From CAYLNH01 sp964384625 (GTDB lineage Bacteria; Verrucomicrobiota; Lentisphaeria; JABSQK01), in NCBI GenBank assembly GCA_964384625.1, contig CAYLNH010000007.1, positions 1 to 64,000 on the forward strand: a DNA stretch of 64,000 bases, in the 5' to 3' direction. The translations under genes and the position numbers were made by a program. Shown piece after piece: positions 53,759 to 61,538 of the stretch. The number at the start of each line of letters is the position of its first letter. Position 1 is the first letter of the stretch. Below the pieces are notes generated by a model that was not told where the DNA came from, made no database searches, and was given only the letters and a program-made list of their open reading frames with translations.

Positions 53759-55589
53759 TCGCTTTCGTCCCCAGACAGTACACCGACTTGTCGGACCGCA
53801 GGTAGAGGCGGCCTTTAACAACTGCCGGTACGGCATCGACCGTCTCGTTGACGACGCCCCGGCCGAGCTTCGCAAAATCGGTTGCCGGATCCGCCCGCAC
53901 CACCACCGTTACCAGGTAGCGATTGCCGACTTCGCCGTCTTCGCAGAACAAGTACAGGCGCCCCTGGTTGATAATCGGGGAAGCGTAGTTTTCCACCTCG
54001 GCAAACTCTTTCTGTTTGACGACCTTGCCGGTGGCCGTATCGACGCACGTCAGGATCGAGTTGTGAAACTGGTACACGTGTTTGCCGTCCGTCGCCATGC
54101 TGGCGCCGTCCTGGAAGCCGCTGAAATCCGGCAGTTCCTCCAGTTTCCAGGCGATCCGGCCGTCGGCAAGTTCGATGCCGTACATCCCGCTGTTCTCGCC
54201 GTTGACATAGACGCGGTCGCCGACCTGCACCGCGGTCGGTCCGAAACAGTAGTCCGGCTCGGTGGGGAAAACCTTCGTCCGCCAGGCCTCGATCCCATTT
54301 CCCAGATCCCAGGCGACGACATCAGGGAAGGTAGTCAGGACCACGAGGAACTCGCCGTTGGGCCGGCGGGCCAGGATCGGCGACGCCCATGTCGCGGCCT
54401 GCCGACCGCTCTTCCAGATCTCGGCGCCGGTCTCTGCCCGGTAGCATGCAATCGACCGGTTCTTGCCTTCGAAGACCGAGATGACCGCGTCTTTGTAGAT
54501 AAGCAGTGAGTTGTCCCAGCCGTATTTGTTCCCTTCGGTATTGCCGGCGACGATGTTCCACAGAATCTTGCCGTCGGCCAGATCCAGCGCCGCCAGTTGG
54601 CCGTTGGAGAATTGCACGAAGACCTGCTTCCCGTTGGTCGCAGGCGCGCCGCCGGCATAGACCAGGCGGTCCCAGTGTTCGTCCATCGTGTCGGGTTTAT
54701 AGCTGTTGTTGGCAGCGGCGAGTGCCGGGATTTCCCGAGTCCACAGTCTGGCGCCGGTGTCCGCCTGGAGGCAGTAGACAAACCGTTTGTCGGCGTTAGC
54801 GCCGAGAACGACGACCTTGTCTTCCCACACGACCGGCGCCGCCCAGGCCGGCAGGTCCAGGGGGGTCTTCCAGAGGACGTTCTGCTTCTTGCTCTCGTCC
54901 CACTGAACCGGCACACCGTCGAAGTTCGTCAGACCGTTGCTGCGGGGGCCGCGGAACGTGGGCGCTTGTTCGTCGAAGCCCGGCGGCAGCACCGGGAGGT
55001 CCGCGGTCTGCCGCTTGGCGTTGGGTTTCACCGGCTTCACGGGCGCCGGTTTCCGGTTTGCCTGCGGTTCCGGGTCGCCGGCCGGCGGCGGCGCCGCGGC
55101 CGGCGTCAACGGCGTTTTCGTGGACATCGCCAGCACCACCGACACGGCAACCAGCAGCACCGTGCCGCCGGCCACCCAGATGCGGCTGCGCTCCAGCCCG
55201 ATCCAGAAGATGCCTTCGCAGTCGTCGTCGTCCGGCAGCGGCAGCGAGCGGCTCGCCCATTTGTAGACGCCGAAGGCCGCCAGCATCACCACGCCGCCGA
55301 GCACAGCGATCACACTGCCGAGCAGGATCTCATCCTGACTGACGAAATAGGCTCGGCGCGCCAGCAGGTCCAGCGTCCGGATGTCCCGCTTCATTGCGTC
55401 GCTCTGGTCGCCCGCCGCATAGCGGTCCCGCAGTTCCACCAGCGCTTTGTTGTTGAGTGGATCAGCCTTCTTCGTCTGGTAGTGCGTCACCGCCAGCAGG
55501 GCACACAGAATAATCACAAAGACTGCCGCCACAACGCCGACCGCCAACGCGGCGTGAGCCAGACTGCGACGTTTTTCGCGGGTCATCAT
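53751..55589 (-). CDS. Membrane-anchored PQQ-like beta-propeller
   Basis: This 612-residue protein starts with a membrane segment (AALAVGVVAAVFVIILCALL), has two more (about 85-105 and 135-155), then a Pro-rich linker and an eight-bladed type propeller from about residue 200: APTFRGPRSNGLTNFDGVPV opens the fold, followed by repeats such as GKILWNIVAGNT and GAEIWKSGRQAA, each with the Trp-docking W of PQQ-like blades. The FRGP start is typical of planctomycete and lentisphaeral propellers that need not bind PQQ. The propeller should lie in the periplasm. It overlaps both neighbours (ATGA upstream). Its role in the electron chain is unknown. Confidence 0.85.
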   Translation of the reverse strand: MMTREKRRSLAHAALAVGVVAAVFVIILCALLAVTHYQTKKADPLNNKALVELRDRYAAGDQSDAMKRDIRTLDLLARRAYFVSQDEILLGSVIAVLGGVVMLAAFGVYKWASRSLPLPDDDDCEGIFWIGLERSRIWVAGGTVLLVAVSVVLAMSTKTPLTPAAAPPPAGDPEPQANRKPAPVKPVKPNAKRQTADLPVLPPGFDEQAPTFRGPRSNGLTNFDGVPVQWDESKKQNVLWKTPLDLPAWAAPVVWEDKVVVLGANADKRFVYCLQADTGARLWTREIPALAAANNSYKPDTMDEHWDRLVYAGGAPATNGKQVFVQFSNGQLAALDLADGKILWNIVAGNTEGNKYGWDNSLLIYKDAVISVFEGKNRSIACYRAETGAEIWKSGRQAATWASPILARRPNGEFLVVLTTFPDVVAWDLGNGIEAWRTKVFPTEPDYCFGPTAVQVGDRVYVNGENSGMYGIELADGRIAWKLEELPDFSGFQDGASMATDGKHVYQFHNSILTCVDTATGKVVKQKEFAEVENYASPIINQGRLYLFCEDGEVGNRYLVTVVVRADPATDFAKLGRGVVNETVDAVPAVVKGRLYLRSDKSVYCLGTKAND

Positions 55590-56929
55590 ACCGGTTCCTC
55601 AGTCAAACGTTCGGTCTCCTTCGGGCAGTAGCGGAAACAGCGGGCGCAACTCACGCAGTCCCCGCGATTCGGCGTGTAATCGGTACGGCGCCGCCAGATA
55701 GAGAGCCGAATCAGACGCACCCCGATCACCAGGCCCATGAAGCCGCCCAGAAACCAGCCGCCGATGCCGATCCGCCGGCGAATCGCCAGCGCCCGCGCAT
55801 ACAACTCGGGCGCCGACTCCCTGGACTGCCGAAACCCGTCCGTTTCCACGGTCGTCTCACGAATGGCGCCGGTTTCCTCCAGACGCAGGCGTTCCGCCAG
55901 CAACACCGTATCATTCAGCCGCGACAACGGCACCGCCAGCCGCGAACCGAGGACGGCGCCGGCGGCCGTCAGCACCGGCGTCACGAGCAGGAGCAGCGCC
56001 AGGCGGCGCACGCCGCGCGATCGGGGTTCGGGCGCTTTCTCCGGGGTCGGCGCTTCAATCGCGTCGAACGGACAGGCGGACTCGCACAGGCGGCACTGCA
56101 CGCACTCGTTCGGCGTGATCGTGACACGTTTCCACGACAACTGCGAACACCAGTTCAGCAGGACGCCGTAGGGACAGAGAAACCGACAATACGGCCGGCC
56201 GACAAACATGCCCACCACCAGCAGGCCAATGCCGAACACCAGCATCGGGAAGGTGGCGCTCAACCGGAAGAAACCGACGAACGGATCGAAGCGGCAGATC
56301 AGGAAGCCGGCGCCGGCGGCCGCCAGGGTGACGGCGACGCCGAGATAGAGATAGGGGAACAGCCCGAGAACGTTCGACACCCAGACCGGCACCTTCACCG
56401 GACGGATCACGACCACATCCTGAATCGCGCCCAGCGGGCAGACGCCGGCACAGAAACCGCGACCGAAGAGCAAGGTGAACAACAAGGGCAGCGCAAACAG
56501 CAGAACAACCGCAAGCGGGATCGCATAGGTCTTGTCGCCCAGCGCCAACGTGATGTTCTGCGTGGAACCAACCGGACAGATACAGCCCACACGCCAGAAC
56601 CCGAAGTACGCCAGACATACCAGCGACAGCACCACCATACCGCTGCGCGATCGGGCTTTCAGACTGAGATAGCTCGCAACCGCAAGCGCGATACACAGGA
56701 TGACGACATCCGCATACTCATAGGTGGTCGCGCGCGCTGCGGGCTGCTGCGGTTCCGGCGGCACATGCCCGGACTCCTCGAATACCGGTTGCCGTGTGGC
56801 CAGCTTGCCCTGCCCCAGCACCGCCGGCGGCGCCAGAGCCAGACACAGCCCACCCCAAACCGCCAACGCCAACACCGGGGCGAGGCGCGACGGCAGGGCA
56901 AAGGGGATTCGGGGCGGGAACAGCTTCAT
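55586..56929 (-). CDS. NapH/NosR-like polytopic iron-sulfur protein
   Basis: From ATG 56929 it has 447 residues with several membrane segments. CxxxCP motifs typical of NapH/NosR are at 160-165 (CAGVCP) and 248-253 (CRFLCP), and a further VGCICPVGS (C116/C118) gives a third Cys cluster. Two 4Fe-4S ferredoxin motifs follow: CVQCRLCESACP (276-286) and near the C-terminus CVSCARCFRYCP. Such proteins move electrons from quinol or cytoplasmic carriers to periplasmic partners. It overlaps both adjacent genes by ATGA. The extra CxCP motif is not usual, and its partner is unknown. Confidence 0.85.
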   Translation of the reverse strand: MKLFPPRIPFALPSRLAPVLALAVWGGLCLALAPPAVLGQGKLATRQPVFEESGHVPPEPQQPAARATTYEYADVVILCIALAVASYLSLKARSRSGMVVLSLVCLAYFGFWRVGCICPVGSTQNITLALGDKTYAIPLAVVLLFALPLLFTLLFGRGFCAGVCPLGAIQDVVVIRPVKVPVWVSNVLGLFPYLYLGVAVTLAAAGAGFLICRFDPFVGFFRLSATFPMLVFGIGLLVVGMFVGRPYCRFLCPYGVLLNWCSQLSWKRVTITPNECVQCRLCESACPFDAIEAPTPEKAPEPRSRGVRRLALLLLVTPVLTAAGAVLGSRLAVPLSRLNDTVLLAERLRLEETGAIRETTVETDGFRQSRESAPELYARALAIRRRIGIGGWFLGGFMGLVIGVRLIRLSIWRRRTDYTPNRGDCVSCARCFRYCPKETERLTEEPV

Positions 56930-57516
56930 TGGTCCTCTTCGGATTCGGGCATCGGCTTGACGTTCTTGACGATGTACGGCTCGTCGGCAGGCAGGCGGAC
57001 AAACGCGTCCGCCGGGCAGGCCCGGGCAATGGCGCACTCGTTGCAGTTGGTGCAGCGGTCGTGCCGCACCTGGAGGAACAGCGAGCCGTTGCCGAAGGCG
57101 CTGCAGCCTTTGACGCAGAGCCCGCAGCCGATGCATTTTTCCTCGTCGATGTCGTACTTGTAGAACGGGTTCTCGATATACGTCCGCGAGATCGCAGACG
57201 TCGGGCACAACTGATGTTCCGCCGCGGTATCCGTTTCCTGGGTATAGCTCTGGTGATAGCCGCCGCACAGATCGCAGTACCAGCAGAGGGCATACGCGTG
57301 GACGCATTTGACGGCCGACGGTTTGAGGACGCATTCGGTGGCGCACAGGCCGCACTGCGTGCATTTGTACGGATCGATTTGCCAGACGTGGTCGTCGGCG
57401 TTGGCCCGCACCACAGCCGCACCGGCGACTCCGGCGACCGTCAAGCCGGCGGCGCCGCCGAGGCAACGTCGCAGGAACTCGCGGCGGTTGGCCGCAGATT
57501 TTTCTTCGTTGCTCAT
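56926..57516 (-). CDS. TAT-exported polyferredoxin
   Basis: From ATG 57516 the protein has 196 residues. It begins with a twin-arginine signal (NRREFLRRCLGGAAGLTVAG), so it should be exported folded and carry its clusters to the periplasm. Four Cys clusters are seen: CTQCGLCATEC, CWYCDLCGG, CIGCGLCVKGC and CTNCNECAIARAC. This fits a NapG-like ferredoxin partner of the membrane NapH-like protein, whose gene it overlaps by ATGA. Together they would conduct electrons across or along the membrane. Confidence 0.88.
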   Translation of the reverse strand: MSNEEKSAANRREFLRRCLGGAAGLTVAGVAGAAVVRANADDHVWQIDPYKCTQCGLCATECVLKPSAVKCVHAYALCWYCDLCGGYHQSYTQETDTAAEHQLCPTSAISRTYIENPFYKYDIDEEKCIGCGLCVKGCSAFGNGSLFLQVRHDRCTNCNECAIARACPADAFVRLPADEPYIVKNVKPMPESEEDQ

Positions 57517-57767
57517 CTCGCCGTGTCCCGTTGTTGTTTCAGGTGCTCGTCTTGCGCGTGTTTGGCGGACAGCGCGGCGGGCAGCCGGCAATCACGGTAG
57601 GCGCCGCAACTGCAGCAGACGCCTTTGTTGGTACATTGCTGCCGGCTGAGACGCGTTTGCCGCCGGCCGGCAAGAACAGCGCCGCCGCCGGCAATCGCGC
57701 CAAACGTGGCTATGCGCAGCAGGCGCCGAAAGAACTCACGGCGATCGGGCCTGTCTTTGTCATTCAT
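57513..57767 (-). CDS. Small TAT-signal Cys-rich protein
   Basis: From ATG 57767 this is an 84-residue protein. It begins MNDKDRPDRREFFRRLLRIA, a TAT-like signal (RREFFRR), then GAIAGGGAVLA. The mature part has CTNKGVCCSCGAYRDC, five Cys within 16 residues, and ends with a short charged tail. No family is recognised. It overlaps the polyferredoxin start (ATGA) and begins this part of the operon. It may hold a small cluster or metal and act as a periplasmic electron carrier or assembly helper. Confidence 0.7.
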   Translation of the reverse strand: MNDKDRPDRREFFRRLLRIATFGAIAGGGAVLAGRRQTRLSRQQCTNKGVCCSCGAYRDCRLPAALSAKHAQDEHLKQQRDTAR

Positions 57768-58065
57768 TGGAATTGCTCCGGTGTTGAATTCCCGGGAGAA
57801 CACGTCTCTTGCGTTCCGTGTATGAGTACTGCCTTCAGGCGGAAGCAGGAGGCGAGCTTCAGCCGCCGACATGGATGCTCCCGTTCTGCCGCCCCAATGG
57901 CACGGCAACAACTCGGAGGAAACATCGTCTGAAGCTGGAAACGGGCCGTAGGCCCCATGGCAGCCATTGGCCCGCAGCGTTGCGGCAACTCATGCAAAGA
58001 AGGAAATTCGCACAGGCGTCCAGCCGAGACACCGCTTGCAACGGGATCAATTGTGTGGGATCCCC
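57768..58065. other. Spacer within the redox cluster
   Basis: About 300 bases without a credible gene lie between the NHL protein stop and the small TAT protein. Frames here look non-coding. It may contain a second promoter for the seven downstream genes, but none was clear. Confidence 0.4.
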
Positions 58066-59028
58066 TCATCTCGCTTTCTCCACAAAGATCCGAACGGCTT
58101 TCTTTACGGGGTCCAGCACCAGTACTCTGCCCCTCGCATCGACCGCGACATCGAGAAACTCGATCTTGGGATCGAATGACTGCGGACCGGCTACGACGCC
58201 AATCAGCGCGCCCGTCTGACTCACCACCTTGACGCGGACAATGTTCTTCTCGCTGGTGACAACGGCGCCGTCAGCGCGGATCGCGATATCCGTCGGGTTG
58301 CAGCACCCGGAGAACCCGGTGATATCGCGAGACGGCTTCTTCCAGAAGGCGGCAACCGTACCGTCGTCTTCGTAGCGCCGCACTTCCCGGGCGCCGGGGT
58401 TCGCCGCCCAGAGCCGGTTTTGCGGGTCGATGGCGAGCGCCAAGTTGAAGCTCGAGAACATCACCAGGCCTTTGAACTCCGAGACAATCCGGCCGGCCCG
58501 GTCGAATCGCAGCACCTGGCCCTGGCGCGCATCCCCGGCAAACACATCCTCACCACGGATGACAATCGAGGCAATGATGGTATCCGATGCGGGCCCTTCC
58601 CAGCGTGCCGTCCGCTTGCCGGCGGCGTCGTAGACTGCAATCTGATTGCCGATGCCGACGAATACCGTCCCGTCCGCATCGACCGCAATGCACTGCGGCG
58701 TGTCCGCCAGCGGGATTGTCTTGAGCGCTTCGCCGCCGGCGTCGAAGAGGAGAATGCTGCGGTCGCCGCCGACGTAGATCCGGTCCGCCGGGCCGGTCGC
58801 CAGCGCCGTCACTTCTTGCCGGTCCACGGCAATCGGGTCCGCTTCCCGATAGATCAGCAAGGCCGGATCCACTTTCATATGCTGCTGCAAATCGAAGTCG
58901 AAACTCTTCCCGAGGCCCTCGCGATCGCCGCCGACACCGCGCGAACGCTGCCAGGCAATCACACAGACAACCGCGACAAACGCCGCGAAACCAAGAACCT
59001 TGATGATGGTTGTGGATCGGGTTTTCAT
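58066..59028 (-). CDS. NHL-repeat beta-propeller, membrane-anchored
   Basis: This 320-residue protein starts with a membrane anchor (IIKVLGFAAFVAVVCVIAWQ) and then has NHL/SMP-30-like repeats: ALATGPADRIYVGGDRSILL, QCIAVDADGTVFVGIGNQIA, LALAIDPQNRLWAANPGARE and FLDVAVDARGRVLVLDPVKK. A CC pair lies in GFSGCCNPTDIAIRADG. The propeller should face the periplasm. It overlaps the upstream PQQ-like gene by ATGA and is part of the same transcript. It is likely a structural or sensing partner rather than an enzyme. Confidence 0.82.
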   Translation of the reverse strand: MKTRSTTIIKVLGFAAFVAVVCVIAWQRSRGVGGDREGLGKSFDFDLQQHMKVDPALLIYREADPIAVDRQEVTALATGPADRIYVGGDRSILLFDAGGEALKTIPLADTPQCIAVDADGTVFVGIGNQIAVYDAAGKRTARWEGPASDTIIASIVIRGEDVFAGDARQGQVLRFDRAGRIVSEFKGLVMFSSFNLALAIDPQNRLWAANPGAREVRRYEDDGTVAAFWKKPSRDITGFSGCCNPTDIAIRADGAVVTSEKNIVRVKVVSQTGALIGVVAGPQSFDPKIEFLDVAVDARGRVLVLDPVKKAVRIFVEKAR

Positions 59029-60539
59029 CGTATATCAAAACACAGGAGTCGGGTATACTCACGGACGAACAGACGGCCGTCCACCAGCGCCAGGGGGCCC
59101 CAGACCTCGTGGCCGTCCCGCATCAGCATCCATTCCCCGAGCTTCCGGCACTCGGTGGTGGATGCCTCGAACATCGCCAGCAGACCGGTATCGCCGATCA
59201 CATAAAACTTATTGTCGGCCAGCAGGTACGGGCCCCAGGCTTCGCGCTTCCGCGGCGCGGTGAACACCGTCTCCCTGCCGCTGCCCCAGACAATGCGGCC
59301 GCCCGGCGCCGCAAGCGGATCCACACAGACAAATTCGAGCTTGTGCTCGCGGGCGTTGTTGTTCTGAATGCCGAACAGACGTCCCTGGTAATAGATCGGC
59401 GTGTGATGGTACGTGGAGAAGCATTCGCGCGACCGCCGGCGACCGGAAAAGCTGTAGACGACTTCCGGCTGAAACGCAGCGCCCTTCCTGTCGATCCGGA
59501 TCAGCGCCGAACCGCCGTCGTAGCCGGAGGTAAAAAACACATGGTTGGCGGCCAGGACAACCGGGGACGGCATCAATACCGACGACGTCCATTCCGTTGT
59601 CGCCCACAGGATTTTGCCGGCCAGGTCGCCGTCTGCGCCGACGGCCGCAATTCCGCCGATCGCCGCGTAAATGTACATCGGCGTGCCGTGGATCTCGGCT
59701 TTGACGACGGACGAATGCGACATCTTCCAGCCGCCGCGGTTCGGCGCTTCCCAGAGCGGCTTGCCGGTCTCACAGTCAATTGCCACCATCAGGACCTCCT
59801 TGCCGGCCGGCGCGATGACCGCCACGCCGTCGTCCACCAGCGGGCATTGGCCGGCATACCAGCAACTGCTCAAATCCCGTGTGCCGTATTTCTTCGTCAG
59901 ACTGATTCCCCAACGCGCCTTGCCGGTCGGGGTATCGACGCACATCACCTGGCCCATCGGCCCCATGGTGACGATATACTTCTCGGTCACGGTCGGTACG
60001 GTCCGCGTCATGCCATGGTTATTGGCGAGACGAATCCGGTAGCCGGTGCGCCACAGTTCCGCGGCATCGTCGAACCGGAAACAGCGCAGCACATCGCCCT
60101 GCCCTTCGATGTAGTCCATGACATAGACGCGACCGTCGCGGATCGCGGCGCCGCCGTACCCCGGAGCGAGTTTCAGTTCCCACTGCAGCGTCGGGCCGTC
60201 CGGCGGAAAGCTGTCCGCCAGTTCGATCGTCTGCGGGCTGATGCCGTCATAATTCGGGCCGCGAAACCACGGCCAGTTTCCGCGGACCGCCCCCCCCGAA
60301 ACGGGTTCGGCGGCGAAACTCCGGTAGAGCTCGCCCCATGTGAAGTCCCGGTTCACCCGGCGTTCGGCGTCGGCGGCTTTCTTACCCACCGGGTCGTCCA
60401 TGCCCGGAACGCGGAGAGCAAGTTCGCCGGCCGGCTGCAGGCGCAGCCACCACAGCAGGACCAACAGGCAGACCGCTGCGGTGACGGCGGCTGCCGCAAT
60501 CACCGGTTTTCCGCTCTTGAATTCGATTACTTCCGACAT
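59025..60539 (-). CDS. PQQ-like beta-propeller with N-terminal anchor
   Basis: From ATG 60539 the protein has 504 residues. It starts MSEVIEFKSGKPVIAAAAVT with one membrane segment (AAAVTAAVCLLVLLWWLRLQ), then NWPWFRGPNYDGISPQTIEL opens a PQQ-like propeller. Blades such as GKARWGISLTKKYG and GKPLWEAPNRGG carry the docking Trp. There is no ribosome binding site of the usual type before the ATG. This is the first gene of the minus-strand redox cluster, divergent from the ferredoxin gene. A frame running on to 61640 is a shadow of the divergent genes. Confidence 0.83.
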   Translation of the reverse strand: MSEVIEFKSGKPVIAAAAVTAAVCLLVLLWWLRLQPAGELALRVPGMDDPVGKKAADAERRVNRDFTWGELYRSFAAEPVSGGAVRGNWPWFRGPNYDGISPQTIELADSFPPDGPTLQWELKLAPGYGGAAIRDGRVYVMDYIEGQGDVLRCFRFDDAAELWRTGYRIRLANNHGMTRTVPTVTEKYIVTMGPMGQVMCVDTPTGKARWGISLTKKYGTRDLSSCWYAGQCPLVDDGVAVIAPAGKEVLMVAIDCETGKPLWEAPNRGGWKMSHSSVVKAEIHGTPMYIYAAIGGIAAVGADGDLAGKILWATTEWTSSVLMPSPVVLAANHVFFTSGYDGGSALIRIDRKGAAFQPEVVYSFSGRRRSRECFSTYHHTPIYYQGRLFGIQNNNAREHKLEFVCVDPLAAPGGRIVWGSGRETVFTAPRKREAWGPYLLADNKFYVIGDTGLLAMFEASTTECRKLGEWMLMRDGHEVWGPLALVDGRLFVREYTRLLCFDIR

Positions 60540-60791
60540 GGAATACACTAAAGACAAAAGGTGGCGTTTTGCAACGAGGAGCCAGACGCCAGTCAACCTT
60601 GACGCGCCTGCAGAGACAACGTGACGCTCCCCCGTCAAACCAGCATACAATACCGACAGATCGACCGGAATACGATCGGTCAACAGCAATTCCATCTTTT
60701 GCCCCGAGACGCGGCGGGTGTATTGTCTGCAGGTTGAACCGTGGAGAACCGCGGCGGGAACAAACGCGAACCGGCAGAAGTCAGAGAACGC
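60540..60791. other. Divergent regulatory spacer of the redox-terpenoid cluster
   Basis: This 250-base spacer separates the minus-strand propeller operon from the plus-strand ferredoxin/DUF116 operon. It has several TTGAC-like words on both strands and an AT-rich TACAAT (+, about 60648), but no pair with a convincing spacing. Control by one shared regulator is plausible but not shown. Confidence 0.4.
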
Positions 60792-61538
60792 ATGACAGCG
60801 AAGCCCAACATGCTCTACTGCAATTGCTCGTACAGAAATCTGGTGCCCGACCGGCGTAAACGGGACGTGCGCCGGCTTCTCAACGGGATGGACGCGGACT
60901 TGGTTGCGGTGCCGGATCTGTGCGAGCTGGCGGCGCGGCGCGCCCCGGAGCTGGCAGCCCTGGCGGACAACCCGAACCTGACAATTATCGCCTGTCATCC
61001 CCGCGCCGTTCGCTGGCTTTGTCGCTGGGCCGGCGTACCGCTGAACGAGAACGCCCGGATCATCAACCTGCGGACGGCTGACGTTGAGACGATCCAGACG
61101 CAACTCCAGGCCGAACCGCACGAGGAAGATCCGGAAGAGGACCTCGATCCCGCCGGCAACTGGATCCCGTGGTTCCCTGTCATCGATTACGATCGCTGTA
61201 CCAACTGCAAACAGTGTCTGAGCTTCTGTCCGTTCGGTGTGTACTCCCTGGACGAAGACGACAACGTAGCAGTGACCGAACCGGAGAACTGTAAGAACAA
61301 CTGCCCGGCCTGCGCCCGCGTCTGCCCATCGCTGGCGATCATGTTCCCGAAATTCGGCGACCGCCCGATCAACGGCGACGACGTCAAGCCCGAGGACATG
61401 GTGAAGGCCGCAGAGGTGCGGGAGAAGCAGAAGGCCGATCTGGCCGAGAAGGGAATCCATTCGGTTCTCGCCAAACGCAAACTGCAGGCGCTGATGCGGC
61501 GCCAGGGCCGTGAACCCGCCGCTGAGGACAAGCCATGA
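60792..61538 (+). CDS. Two-cluster ferredoxin with unique N-terminal domain
   Basis: Start ATG 60792 gives 248 residues; a GTG at 60741 is possible. The N-terminal domain has MLYCNCSYRNLVPDRRKRDV and ACHPRAVRWLCRWAG, which I do not recognise. The C-terminal part has DRCTNCKQCLSFCPFG and NCKNNCPACARVCPSL (two 4Fe-4S sites), then a charged helix ending AEDKP. It overlaps the DUF116 fusion by ATGA. It is probably the electron donor to the adjacent radical SAM or terpenoid enzymes. Confidence 0.82.
   Translation: MTAKPNMLYCNCSYRNLVPDRRKRDVRRLLNGMDADLVAVPDLCELAARRAPELAALADNPNLTIIACHPRAVRWLCRWAGVPLNENARIINLRTADVETIQTQLQAEPHEEDPEEDLDPAGNWIPWFPVIDYDRCTNCKQCLSFCPFGVYSLDEDDNVAVTEPENCKNNCPACARVCPSLAIMFPKFGDRPINGDDVKPEDMVKAAEVREKQKADLAEKGIHSVLAKRKLQALMRRQGREPAAEDKP

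Noticed and set aside
48307..53818. Two + strand frames of over 990 codons opposite the cyclase and NuoEF genes
   Set aside because: Antisense shadows in high-GC DNA; the minus-strand frames carry complete motifs such as DxDD and GRGGAGFPTG.
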